Source: CAYMTN01 sp964393335
GTDB taxonomy: Bacteria > Chloroflexota > Anaerolineae > Aggregatilineales > Aggregatilineaceae
DNA length: 10,108 nt
Assembly: GCA_964393335.1 (NCBI GenBank)
Contig: CAYMTN010000198.1
Coordinates: 1 to 10,108 of the forward strand
Direction: 5' to 3'
Positions 1 to 6,980 of this stretch are shown piece after piece. Position numbers and translations under genes: made by a program. Every line of letters begins with the position of its first letter. Position 1 is the stretch's first letter. The notes under the pieces are model-generated. The model was given only the letters and a program-made list of their open reading frames with translations, ran no database searches and was not told where the DNA came from.

Positions 1-201
1 CGAAGTCAACTCGGACGAGTGGATTTTTAGCTTCTCCTGGTGGCGCAGTTGTCGCAGTTTATCCAGGCTCTCATCTGTGCTTCCGCCATCAATCACAATG
101 ACTTCATCAACCGCGTCGAGGAAACTCTGAACCGCCGGCAGATAGGCCATATATCCCGTCGAATAGGGATTCGTAATGTGAGTATGCGCTGATATCTTCA
201 T
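1..201 (-). CDS. GT2-type glycosyltransferase, N-terminal fragment
   Basis: The frame is open from an ATG at 201 to the window edge (67 codons), so only the N-terminus is visible. It contains VDEVIVIDGGSTDES (about residues 32-46), the nucleotide-sugar binding beta-strand and loop of GT-A fold family 2 glycosyltransferases, in which the aspartates help hold the UDP/GDP-sugar and metal. The family transfers a sugar to a growing glycan or lipid-linked acceptor on the cytoplasmic side of the membrane. The start is uncertain. ATG 201 has a GGAGG 14 nt upstream, which is rather far. An in-frame ATG at 228 would add nine residues but has no Shine-Dalgarno sequence. The gene is last in the visible polysaccharide operon and sits 157 nt after the GT4 gene. 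Donor and acceptor cannot be inferred. Confidence 0.8.
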   Translation of the reverse strand, partial: MKISAHTHITNPYSTGYMAYLPAVQSFLDAVDEVIVIDGGSTDESLDKLRQLRHQEKLKIHSSELTS

Positions 202-276
202 TGTTGGTGTAGGAACCTCCGTCGGCATTGCCAGGGCAGAGCACACGCGCCGTTTTTTTGAGATCGCCCAGGCTGG

Positions 277-360
277 TCATTTTTGTGGAGAAGGTTGAAG
301 AACGTTCCAGGCGATATCTGTTCCACCGCGCCCAAAACCTGTAACCACGCTGGCGTTTCT
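277..360 (-). pseudogene. Remnant of a sulfotransferase (P-loop fragment)
   Basis: Between the GT4 stop and the GT2 start, a minus-strand frame reads RNA followed by SVVTGFGRGGTDIAWNVLQ and then PSPQK before a TGA at 279-277. The GFGRGGT stretch followed by a helix and Leu-Gln-x-x-Pro closely matches the 5'-phosphosulfate (PAPS) binding loop at the N-terminus of bacterial sulfotransferases; the two intact sulfotransferases here show RSGTT and KCGTT at the same place. No 3'-phosphate motif can follow, because only about 160 nt separate the two genes and a full domain needs about 800. An ATG at 280 overlaps this stop (ATGA) and opens another short frame, so a frameshift at the preceding A5 run is possible. 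It is most simply a gene fragment left by rearrangement. The motif is short, so coincidence is not excluded. Confidence 0.4.
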
Positions 361-1606
361 ACTTTATTCTCTTTCTTTCGTCCACCAGGCTCAAAATACG
401 CTGTGCCCGCGCATCGTACGCGTATTCCGCCGCTTGTTCCCAGGCGGCGCGCGCCAACGCTTCAGCCTTGCGCGGCTGCGCGACCAGGGAGGTGACACAT
501 TCTACCAGATGTTCCGCGTCCTGATTCCGGTACAAGACGGCGTTAACGCCGTCCTGGTACAGCTCCCGGTGACATGATACGTCGGCGGCTACAACCGGTT
601 TTCCGCGCACCATATAATCAAATGATTTGAGTGGAGCACGATAGCGGAGCGAGATGATATTGTCACTGGCTGGCTGCACCATAATATCGCAGCGATCGAT
701 CTCGCTGGCAACATCTGCCACCGGCACCTGCCCGACCAGGTCCACCCGGTCACGCATCCCCGGCTCGCCAAGCAAAGCGTCCACGTATGGTTGGGCGTCT
801 GCGCTGATACTCCCCACGAGACGCAAATGGTAACGTTCCGGCAGCAGCGCCATCGCCCGGACCAGCGTTTCCACGCCCCGCGCCACGTCCAGCATACCGA
901 CATATCCCAACACGACCCGATCACCGAATTGGGGCAGGGCAGGCGGGTGTGGCAGGCGCGGTTGGGCGCTGGCATGGCGGACGACGTGGGGCTGCAGCCG
1001 CCCATCGCTCCATCGCGCCAGATCATCCGCCAGCGCCTGCGTGACGCATAGAATGAGGTCAAATCCACTCAGGGCACGCAGCGTCCGCCGGTTACGCTCT
1101 CTGATTCGCGCATCCTCGATTTCGAGCGGGTGCACATCTGTGACGAGATCGTACTCCAACCCGGCGATATCGTGCGCTTCAAATACAAACGTCCACTTCT
1201 TGAAGCCCGGAACGAAACGCCGCAGGTGTCCCCAGTACAGCGACTCTAACCGGCTGCGCACAAACACGATGCGTGATACATCCGCGCCGCGCCACCATCG
1301 CGGGTGGGTTTTCAGCAGCGCTGCGACGGCTGAATTATAGGCTAACGAGCGGAGCTGCCCGTTGTTGTAGAGGGGCGAAGGCCAGCGCCCGGCATGTAAC
1401 GACCAGATGTGCAGCGAAGACTCCGGCATGTTGAACTGCTGCCGGACCTGATCTTCCGGGCTGAATAGCGCATGGACGAACAGGTGTGTATCGCGCGTCT
1501 GCCGGGCAAAGGCGGCTGCCATCTGGCTGGCCTGGAGCGCACTCGCTTCAAACGAGGGGTACACCCCGCGCGAAACATACGCTACACGGTGCCGAATTTC
1601 ATTCAC
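359..1606 (-). CDS. GT4-type (GT-B fold) glycosyltransferase
   Basis: This 415-residue protein has the two-domain layout of GT-B retaining glycosyltransferases. The N-terminal Rossmann half runs to about residue 210 and includes FVFEAHD (140-146), the Y/F-EAHD motif of many capsule GT4 enzymes. The C-terminal donor-binding half includes LGYVGMLDVARGVETLV (233-249), LRLVG (261-265) and APLKSFDYMVRGKPVVA (324-340). The usual donor-site Glu of the ...(F/Y)EYM... segment is Asp330 here, a conservative change. It should transfer a nucleotide-activated sugar onto the glycan at the cytoplasmic membrane face; the substrate is unknown. The start is GTG at 1606, overlapping the TGA of the upstream sulfotransferase (GTGA, 4 nt), with GAGGG 5 nt upstream, so translation is probably coupled. 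No transmembrane segment is evident. Confidence 0.88.
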   Translation of the reverse strand: MNEIRHRVAYVSRGVYPSFEASALQASQMAAAFARQTRDTHLFVHALFSPEDQVRQQFNMPESSLHIWSLHAGRWPSPLYNNGQLRSLAYNSAVAALLKTHPRWWRGADVSRIVFVRSRLESLYWGHLRRFVPGFKKWTFVFEAHDIAGLEYDLVTDVHPLEIEDARIRERNRRTLRALSGFDLILCVTQALADDLARWSDGRLQPHVVRHASAQPRLPHPPALPQFGDRVVLGYVGMLDVARGVETLVRAMALLPERYHLRLVGSISADAQPYVDALLGEPGMRDRVDLVGQVPVADVASEIDRCDIMVQPASDNIISLRYRAPLKSFDYMVRGKPVVAADVSCHRELYQDGVNAVLYRNQDAEHLVECVTSLVAQPRKAEALARAAWEQAAEYAYDARAQRILSLVDERKRIK

Positions 1607-2451
1607 ACGTACCCTCGTTGGGATAAAACGGGTTCCATCGCGGCTACAAGCCGGGCGACCAGGTCGGCCTCAAAACCCGCAGCCCATTTGTGGTTCTGGT
1701 TTTTGATCTGGCTCGGATCGACAGGTGGATCGAACTGCCCGGGTGCCAGCCCGAAAAAGTCGCACAGGCGATCCAGCGACCCCATCGTATCGGCGCACAA
1801 ATCCTCGTAAGTCAGTTCGATCAGGCGGTCCCGCTCGCTCAGGTGCAAGGTTTCATCTTGCCTGGCCACTTCTTCCAGGTTCATTTTCCAGAAAGTGGCT
1901 AATTTGAGCGCCAGCGTCTCAAACGGAAAATCCAGGTCCATCGCCTGGTACGGGGCCGGGAACTCCTGCATCGTATCATGTTGCTTGCGCGTGTACGAGT
2001 GGGCTACGGCCCGCCCATCCCGGATCATGTGGATAAACCGTGCGTCCGGGAACAAGTCCAGGAGTTCTGGAATCCGGAAGGTATTCAGAGGTGATTTGTT
2101 CAGAAAGAAGGGCTTGCGCGTCAGCCACTGGTATGCCCCGAAGGTTGCCACCACCTCCGCACGGCGCGGCTGCGTGTCGCGCACCCAGCGCGCCGTGAAT
2201 GCCACCGGATCGAACTCAATCGGCGGCGTCTGGCAAGCCGAATCGCGCCAGGGGTACCCTTGCGGGTCCCAGACATCATTGGCTTCGGACCAATTGGCGA
2301 CCGCTTGATGCTGGCTGAGCAGTTGGGTGAGCAGGGTGGTTCCGCTGCGCGCGCAGCCGATAATGAATACGCAGTTGTGGGGAACAAAAAAGCCTGGCAC
2401 ATAACGCGCCAGGATTCGGCTGAGTTGTTTTCTACGGCTCAAAACGCACAC
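1603..2451 (-). CDS. Sulfotransferase family protein (type 1 in this locus)
   Basis: This 282-residue protein is predicted to transfer sulfate from PAPS to a hydroxyl, here probably on a glycan. The 5'-phosphosulfate loop is CVFIIGCARSGTTLL (27-41). The 3'-phosphate site is FIHMIRDGRAVAHSY (139-153), with Arg144 and Ser152 as the expected ligands. NKSPLN (118-123) and LTYEDL (213-218) are further conserved family segments. The RSGTT loop and general layout fit the Sulfotransfer_3-like group common in bacteria. Length is normal. The start is probably GTG at 2451, 24 nt after the upstream stop. A GGGA lies only 3 nt before it, so a TTG three codons downstream is also possible. It overlaps the GT4 gene by 4 nt. 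It is only distantly similar to the other sulfotransferase at 3676-4548, so the two likely act on different positions. Confidence 0.85.
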   Translation of the reverse strand: MCVLSRRKQLSRILARYVPGFFVPHNCVFIIGCARSGTTLLTQLLSQHQAVANWSEANDVWDPQGYPWRDSACQTPPIEFDPVAFTARWVRDTQPRRAEVVATFGAYQWLTRKPFFLNKSPLNTFRIPELLDLFPDARFIHMIRDGRAVAHSYTRKQHDTMQEFPAPYQAMDLDFPFETLALKLATFWKMNLEEVARQDETLHLSERDRLIELTYEDLCADTMGSLDRLCDFFGLAPGQFDPPVDPSQIKNQNHKWAAGFEADLVARLVAAMEPVLSQRGYV

Positions 2452-2475
2452 TTCCCGTGATAAATTCGGCTGAGA

Positions 2476-3651
2476 CTAGGAGGTTGTCGAAACGCACCGG
2501 CTTATTTTCTCGGAAAACGCTTCTGAACGGTGCTGGAATTGGGTTCGCCGGTCGGCAACCTGGTTATGTGGCCAGGCGCTACCGCTCGTGAGCCTGTCGC
2601 ACATCGCCTGTAACTGGTCCAGCGTGCCGGTTTTAGGCTCAAAGTAAAACGCGGCGAGATCGAACGAGCGCATCAAATCTTTGATTTTGCTCTCACCATC
2701 AATTGGACTAAAACGAAAATCGACCCCGACAAATGGGGTGCCACTGAGAATACAATAGATGCAGCCGTGCATTCTCGACGACAAACAGACGTCCACCAGG
2801 CCAAAAAACGCCGCCCACTCAAAAGGCGTGAAATCCACCTCGGAGAGCTGAACATCCGCCGAGGGGTTAGGCTCGGATATGCCGATCGTCTGGTAGCCTT
2901 TTTGTTTCAACCACTCGGTGATGTGTTGGCTCAGTTTGGTGTTGCGCAGAATGATACCGGCGCGTGGACGCGAGAAATCAACCCCATACTGCGTCAATTT
3001 TTCGCGAAGGGCGTCTTGATCGACGCTCGAAAGCACATCAAACGAAAAAGTGGGATCGGGTACCCGTTCGGCAGAGGCGGCAACAGCCGGGTCCAACCAC
3101 TCCAAAAACGACATCGTTCGTTGATCGCGCACGCCTAACAACCTGAAGCCAGCCAGAATCTGGCGCATCTGGCTGCGGTGGTTTTTCGGAATGCTCGACC
3201 AGTTGGGATGGCCGATTGACGCAGCGTACGCGATCTTCGGCATATCGATCGTCGCATCAGGCCAATACACATTCGGGAAGGCGGGATGCATGGGCGATAA
3301 TTGTTCTCGACGCAGACCCAGCCACCGCTTGCTGTAGCTGAACTTCCACACCTGGTCGCTGCCGACAACCAGGGCATCACAGTGCCGCCGGATATAGTCG
3401 AATGCCGGTTGGCGATCGTCCGTTTCAAAGCGCTGCGAACTCAAGGGCAGCGATTCGGCGATGAACTGCTCAAGCGCCCGGCTCCTGCCATCATCCGTCC
3501 GATAAACTTCCACCTTCGATGGATACCGGTGATCGATGATCTCAACATCCCACGTTTTGAGCGTGGCCTGTAGATTCCTGGCCAGGCAATAAGCCTGGAG
3601 GATAGCGCCTTCATTGATCGACGAATGAAAAGTCAGAATTCCTATCTTCAA
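2476..3651 (-). CDS. Polysaccharide pyruvyl transferase family protein
   Basis: The 391-residue product has the hallmarks of the PF04230 family (CsaB, WcaK, AmsJ). These include an N-terminal MKIGILTFHSSINEGAILQA (1-20), the strongly conserved DALVVGSDQVW (92-102), a central GVRD (173-176), PDPTF (198-202), and the C-terminal SSRMHGCIYCILSGTPFVGV (291-310) with the conserved Arg-x-His segment. Characterised members add a pyruvate ketal from phosphoenolpyruvate to a sugar of an exopolysaccharide or cell-wall glycan. Other members of this broad family have no proven activity, so the reaction is inferred. It would act in the cytoplasm before export. The start is TTG at 3651, supported by GGAG 8 nt upstream and by the canonical N-terminus beginning exactly there. 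It lies 24 nt downstream of one sulfotransferase gene and 24 nt upstream of the other. Confidence 0.87.
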   Translation of the reverse strand: MKIGILTFHSSINEGAILQAYCLARNLQATLKTWDVEIIDHRYPSKVEVYRTDDGRSRALEQFIAESLPLSSQRFETDDRQPAFDYIRRHCDALVVGSDQVWKFSYSKRWLGLRREQLSPMHPAFPNVYWPDATIDMPKIAYAASIGHPNWSSIPKNHRSQMRQILAGFRLLGVRDQRTMSFLEWLDPAVAASAERVPDPTFSFDVLSSVDQDALREKLTQYGVDFSRPRAGIILRNTKLSQHITEWLKQKGYQTIGISEPNPSADVQLSEVDFTPFEWAAFFGLVDVCLSSRMHGCIYCILSGTPFVGVDFRFSPIDGESKIKDLMRSFDLAAFYFEPKTGTLDQLQAMCDRLTSGSAWPHNQVADRRTQFQHRSEAFSEKISRCVSTTS

Positions 3652-3659
3652 AGTAACTG

Positions 3660-3663
3660 CTCC
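3660..3663 (-). promoter_or_regulatory. Shine-Dalgarno sequence for a TTG start
   Basis: On the minus strand GGAG stands 8 nt before the TTG at 3651. No ATG or GTG lies nearby in frame, and the family-typical N-terminus follows the TTG, so this site fixes the start of the pyruvyl transferase gene. Confidence 0.65.
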
Positions 3664-3675
3664 GCGAATTCTCAG

Positions 3676-4548
3676 CTAATCCCAGCCAAAATCATGATCC
3701 AAGAGGGCGTACAGTTCCTGGTTGAACGGCGCAAAATAATCAGCCAGTTTGGATCGCACATCGCGCGGCAGGTCGGGATACTTGCCCGTATTGAAGGCCG
3801 GGTACCCGCCCGGAGGATTCCAGGGTGGCAGGTCGAGAAAGGCCAAGATGCGCTGGAATACGGCTGGCGTGTCGGCGAAAAAATCCTCACTGCTCAGAAC
3901 CAGCAGTTGATCGTTTGGAAAAAACTGAAGCCAATTCTTCAGTTGTTCGCTGTACACGCCGCGCGACAAATAGGAATAGTGTTGGTGATTGAAGCTGTAG
4001 TACGTCTCATCCTGGAGTATTTTCTGAAGCTCTGGCTCAATACGTTCCGCTTCTTGCTCTATCGCCTCTGTGAACGTGACTTGATCACGTCCTTTTCTCA
4101 CATTCTGCTGATAATGCGAATAGGCCCTGTCAATCGGATTTCTCAACATGGCGATGAGCTTCACCTGCGGAATGGTTTCATACGTGCGCCGGGCAGCAAG
4201 CGGGTGGAACATATAATACGGACTCGCCTCGCCGCAAACCAGCTTTTTGTGATGCACAACCCGCCAATAGGCTTCTTGCCAGACGGCTGGGAAATGCGAG
4301 CGATACCATACCGTTCCATTGGCGAAGTTGACGTCAAAAAACCGGATTTCCTTCCGGGTTGGCTCAACTACATATGGGTGCTGAACCAGATAACGAAACA
4401 GGGACGTCGTGCCACATTTCCCACACCCAATGACGATAAAATCGGGCCACAAGCGAAAACGCCCCGTTCGTTCCCGATAGTGCATCTGGTCTAGGGTCCG
4501 CCGTGCGTTGCGGTACGCGGCAGCCCTTCCGGTAGTGAACATGTGCAT
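3676..4548 (-). CDS. Sulfotransferase domain protein (type 2 in this locus)
   Basis: With the start at 4548 this is a 290-residue cytosolic sulfotransferase of the PF00685-like type related to heparan sulfate sulfotransferases. The PAPS 5'-phosphosulfate loop is DFIVIGCGKCGTTSLFRYL (36-54). The 3'-phosphate motif is LIAMLRNPIDRAYSHYQQ (131-148), with Arg136 and Ser144 as probable ligands. RGVYSEQLKNWLQFFP (196-211) is a conserved late motif of this group and is followed by LLVLSSEDF. It should sulfate a sugar hydroxyl or amine of the glycan. The frame extends upstream to an ATG at 4632, but that would overlap the ATPase gene by 74 nt. The start at 4548 has AAGG 8 nt upstream and a 10-nt gap from the ATPase stop. 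A second in-frame ATG lies two codons later at 4542. Confidence 0.87.
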   Translation of the reverse strand: MHMFTTGRAAAYRNARRTLDQMHYRERTGRFRLWPDFIVIGCGKCGTTSLFRYLVQHPYVVEPTRKEIRFFDVNFANGTVWYRSHFPAVWQEAYWRVVHHKKLVCGEASPYYMFHPLAARRTYETIPQVKLIAMLRNPIDRAYSHYQQNVRKGRDQVTFTEAIEQEAERIEPELQKILQDETYYSFNHQHYSYLSRGVYSEQLKNWLQFFPNDQLLVLSSEDFFADTPAVFQRILAFLDLPPWNPPGGYPAFNTGKYPDLPRDVRSKLADYFAPFNQELYALLDHDFGWD

Positions 4549-4556
4549 GATTGTTG

Positions 4557-4560
4557 CCTT
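4557..4560 (-). promoter_or_regulatory. Shine-Dalgarno sequence choosing the 4548 start
   Basis: AAGG on the minus strand overlaps the TAA of the ATPase gene and lies 8 nt before ATG 4548. It favours this start over the longer in-frame one at 4632, which is buried in the ATPase coding sequence. Confidence 0.55.
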
Positions 4561-5887
4561 ATTCAAATCCTGAGATATCCGACGCCGCCTCGACCCAATC
4601 GGCTGCCATCGGGCTGGCCGGTTGCCATTCATGCTGGATCAGGACGCCCTGAAACTTTTTCCCCGGCAATTTGCCCGTACCATAAAAATCACCGTCCACT
4701 ACCTGGAATTGGAAGGCTAAATCAAAACGATCCAGCCAATCCCCACCGGCCTGTGCCCACAACCGCAAGCTGTATTGTCCACCCATGAGCGGAAAAGCGG
4801 GAACGACACAGTTTACAGTGCCAACAGGGGGAAGGTTCTGGTAGACACCCCGCACCAGGCTGGATCGGCATTGGAACATGTGCTGCCCCATAATGTCAAT
4901 GCATGTGATTCCGAAATCAACACCGCCCAGTTCAGCGCCATCCCGGATTTCATAGTTGATCGAAAAAACAACCGTTTCACCGGACGCCAACGTATCAAGC
5001 GGCTTGTTGCTTTCATTTTTCATGGCAATCGACAGGAATCGTAAGCGCCCATCCCCGGTACGGTCGGTACGCTCGCTGAGCGGTATGGCCTGGTTTTCAG
5101 CGCCGCTGACCAGATAGTCGGAGACGACCTGCTCAATCGGCCCCTGAGAAACGATCCGCCCCCCTTCCAGGCATATGCCCCTGGTGCACAGCGCAGAAAT
5201 CGCGGCCAGATTGTGACTGACAAACAGCACGGTGCGGCCACTCTGCGTCACGTCGCCCATTTTTCCCAGGCATTTTTTCTGAAAACTGACATCGCCGACC
5301 GCCAGCACTTCATCCACGATGAAAATCTCCGGGTCCAGGTGGGCCGCCACAGCGAACGCCAGGCGAATATACATGCCGCTTGAATAGTGTTTGACGGGCG
5401 TATCGATAAACTTCCCGATCTCAGAAAAATCCACGATTTCGTCGAACTTCCGCTCGATTTCAGTGCGCCGCATGCCAAGAATCGCGCCATTGAGATAAAC
5501 ATTCTCCCGCCCGGTAAGCTCCGGGTGGAAGCCGGTCCCGACTTCCAACAGCGAACCGACGCGCCCAAAGAGTTCCACGCGCCCTTCAGTTGGCTCGGTA
5601 ATCCGCGAGAGGACTTTCAATAACGTGGTTTTGCCCGCACCATTCCGACCGATGATTCCGACGGCTTCGCCATGCTGTACGTCCAGTGAAATATCTCTGA
5701 GCGCCCAGAAGGCCTCATCCAGATCGGCAGCGCCGGTTGCCTGCCCGCTCAACAGCTTGCGCGTGCGGCGTACGGGGGCTGTCAGGGCGCTCGCCAGGGA
5801 ATCACGAAAGGTTCGGTAGCGCTGTCGTTCGCTACTGATTTGATACTGCTTGCCTAGACCACGAATGGAAACTGCTATATCGCTCAT
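4559..5887 (-). CDS. Polysaccharide ABC transporter ATPase, Wzt type with C-terminal glycan-binding domain
   Basis: This 442-residue protein is the nucleotide-binding subunit that powers export of a finished, lipid-linked polysaccharide across the inner membrane with the permease encoded at 6981-7877. Visible motifs are Walker A GRNGAGKTT (80-88), the family segment LLEVGTGFHPELTGRENVYL (113-132), signature YSSGM (168-172), Walker B IFIVDEVLAVGD (188-199) and switch His225 in LFVSHN. From about residue 270 there is an extra beta-rich domain (RLRFLSIAMKNES, then TVVFSINYEI, GVDFGITCID and YSLRLWAQAG). It corresponds to the Wzt C-terminal domain, which in studied systems binds the modified non-reducing end of the glycan. 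ATG 5887 overlaps the nitroreductase stop by one base (TAATG), so translation is probably coupled. The frame runs upstream to 6466, but that extension overlaps the nitroreductase gene and has no homologous look. Confidence 0.92.
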   Translation of the reverse strand: MSDIAVSIRGLGKQYQISSERQRYRTFRDSLASALTAPVRRTRKLLSGQATGAADLDEAFWALRDISLDVQHGEAVGIIGRNGAGKTTLLKVLSRITEPTEGRVELFGRVGSLLEVGTGFHPELTGRENVYLNGAILGMRRTEIERKFDEIVDFSEIGKFIDTPVKHYSSGMYIRLAFAVAAHLDPEIFIVDEVLAVGDVSFQKKCLGKMGDVTQSGRTVLFVSHNLAAISALCTRGICLEGGRIVSQGPIEQVVSDYLVSGAENQAIPLSERTDRTGDGRLRFLSIAMKNESNKPLDTLASGETVVFSINYEIRDGAELGGVDFGITCIDIMGQHMFQCRSSLVRGVYQNLPPVGTVNCVVPAFPLMGGQYSLRLWAQAGGDWLDRFDLAFQFQVVDGDFYGTGKLPGKKFQGVLIQHEWQPASPMAADWVEAASDISGFE

Positions 5888-6933
5888 TATTTGACCGTTA
5901 ACACCTCGTGAAGCTGCTTGCGTGTCGATTGCGCGACCATCAATTCGTCTGGCAGGTGCCCTACCGCGATTAACATGATCACGGCTTCCGCATCGGGGAT
6001 GCCTGTCACCCGCTTCAATTTTTGGTCGACGTGGGGCCGTACGCTCCAGTTGAGGCAGCAGCTTGCCAGCCCCAACGAATGGAGCGCGTAAACGACTGAC
6101 ATGGCGAACATGCCACCATCGACCCAACACTGGTTGCGTTCGCCCAAATGGACAAAATGATCCAGTTGAGTCGTTATGACCAGCACGACGCTCGCTTGAT
6201 CGCCAAAACCACGATTGCCGTTTTGCAGTTCCAACACACGTCGTTTTTCGTCGGCACCGGAAAAAGCGTACACTTTCCACGCCTGCCGGTTGCAGACGGA
6301 TGGCGTGTGCTGCGCCATCCTGACGGCACGCTCGATCAATGTTATGTCGACGTCTTCCGGCGAAAAATGCCGGATGCTGTGACGGGTTTCGAAAAAGGGA
6401 GCTAAATCGTGGTTTGAAGCGGCCAGCAGTTCGCGCCGGGTCACCTTGACCACCCCTCCCAAACACGCCCCGCCATCCTGGGAGGCGGGCCTGTTTTCTT
6501 GCAGTTTGAGGATTTTGCCCTGTAGTGCTTGATTCTCGATGCCAGCCGTCAGGTTAAAATCGGTGTAGGTGACCAGCACGTCCAGGGCGATCTGAACGGT
6601 TTTGTCGAAACCGTACCGCGTTGTATAAACGGCCAAATCAGCCAGCAGTTTGTCGACCACTTCCGCCCCAAAACCGCGCCGGGGTTCCCGCAGCGACAGC
6701 CCTTTTTCGATTTTGTGGTACCCAATTGTTATCTTCGCCCGCAGTTTGGGCTGCGTTTCAAACTGCCCCCTGACCGCCGACAGTTTCAGGTAACGCCGGT
6801 AATCATACCGGAAATCTGAGGCTAACGAGCGGGCCAACTGCATTTGCCGGCGTCTGTGTTTAATCCTGTTGACGACGTGTTGTGGCAGCACCCATTTGAT
6901 GGCACCCTTAAAATTAGCAGGCAGCTTGGGCAT
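5887..6933 (-). CDS. Nitroreductase-family protein with N-terminal extension
   Basis: The C-terminal half (about 175-330) is an FMN-dependent nitroreductase-like fold. It shows FETRHSIRHFSPEDVD (181-196), with the Arg-x-Ser-x-Arg flavin phosphate motif, then TPSVCNRQAWKVYAF (210-224), SLGLASCCLNW (286-296) and IAVGHLPDE (322-330). The first ~170 residues are an added region with IGYHKIEKGLSLREPRRGFG (70-89), making the protein about 350 residues against roughly 200 for a plain nitroreductase. Extended proteins of this kind occur in polysaccharide loci, sometimes beside pyruvyl transferase family genes as here; their reaction is not established. A flavin-dependent redox step on a sugar or cofactor is a guess. 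The gene sits between the two transporter genes, 47 nt after the permease stop, and ends in TAATG with the ATPase. The start ATG at 6933 has a GGGAG-like site about 11 nt upstream. Confidence 0.82.
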   Translation of the reverse strand: MPKLPANFKGAIKWVLPQHVVNRIKHRRRQMQLARSLASDFRYDYRRYLKLSAVRGQFETQPKLRAKITIGYHKIEKGLSLREPRRGFGAEVVDKLLADLAVYTTRYGFDKTVQIALDVLVTYTDFNLTAGIENQALQGKILKLQENRPASQDGGACLGGVVKVTRRELLAASNHDLAPFFETRHSIRHFSPEDVDITLIERAVRMAQHTPSVCNRQAWKVYAFSGADEKRRVLELQNGNRGFGDQASVVLVITTQLDHFVHLGERNQCWVDGGMFAMSVVYALHSLGLASCCLNWSVRPHVDQKLKRVTGIPDAEAVIMLIAVGHLPDELMVAQSTRKQLHEVLTVK

Positions 6934-6980
6934 CTGTAACCACTCTCCCGGTCTCCGAAACGTTAGCAGGAACAGGGGAT

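Noticed and set aside
3625..4494. Plus-strand open frame of 289 codons
   Set aside because: It is the antisense shadow of the type 2 sulfotransferase gene, which has clear PAPS motifs; the plus frame shows no domain pattern.
4549..4632. A 28-codon extension of the type 2 sulfotransferase to ATG 4632
   Set aside because: It overlaps the end of the ATPase gene, has no Shine-Dalgarno site, and the internal ATG at 4548 has AAGG at good spacing.
5888..6466. A 193-codon N-terminal extension of the ATPase frame up to an ATG at 6466
   Set aside because: It lies wholly within the nitroreductase gene in another frame, is Arg/Pro-rich without domain character, and the family-typical N-terminus begins exactly at ATG 5887.
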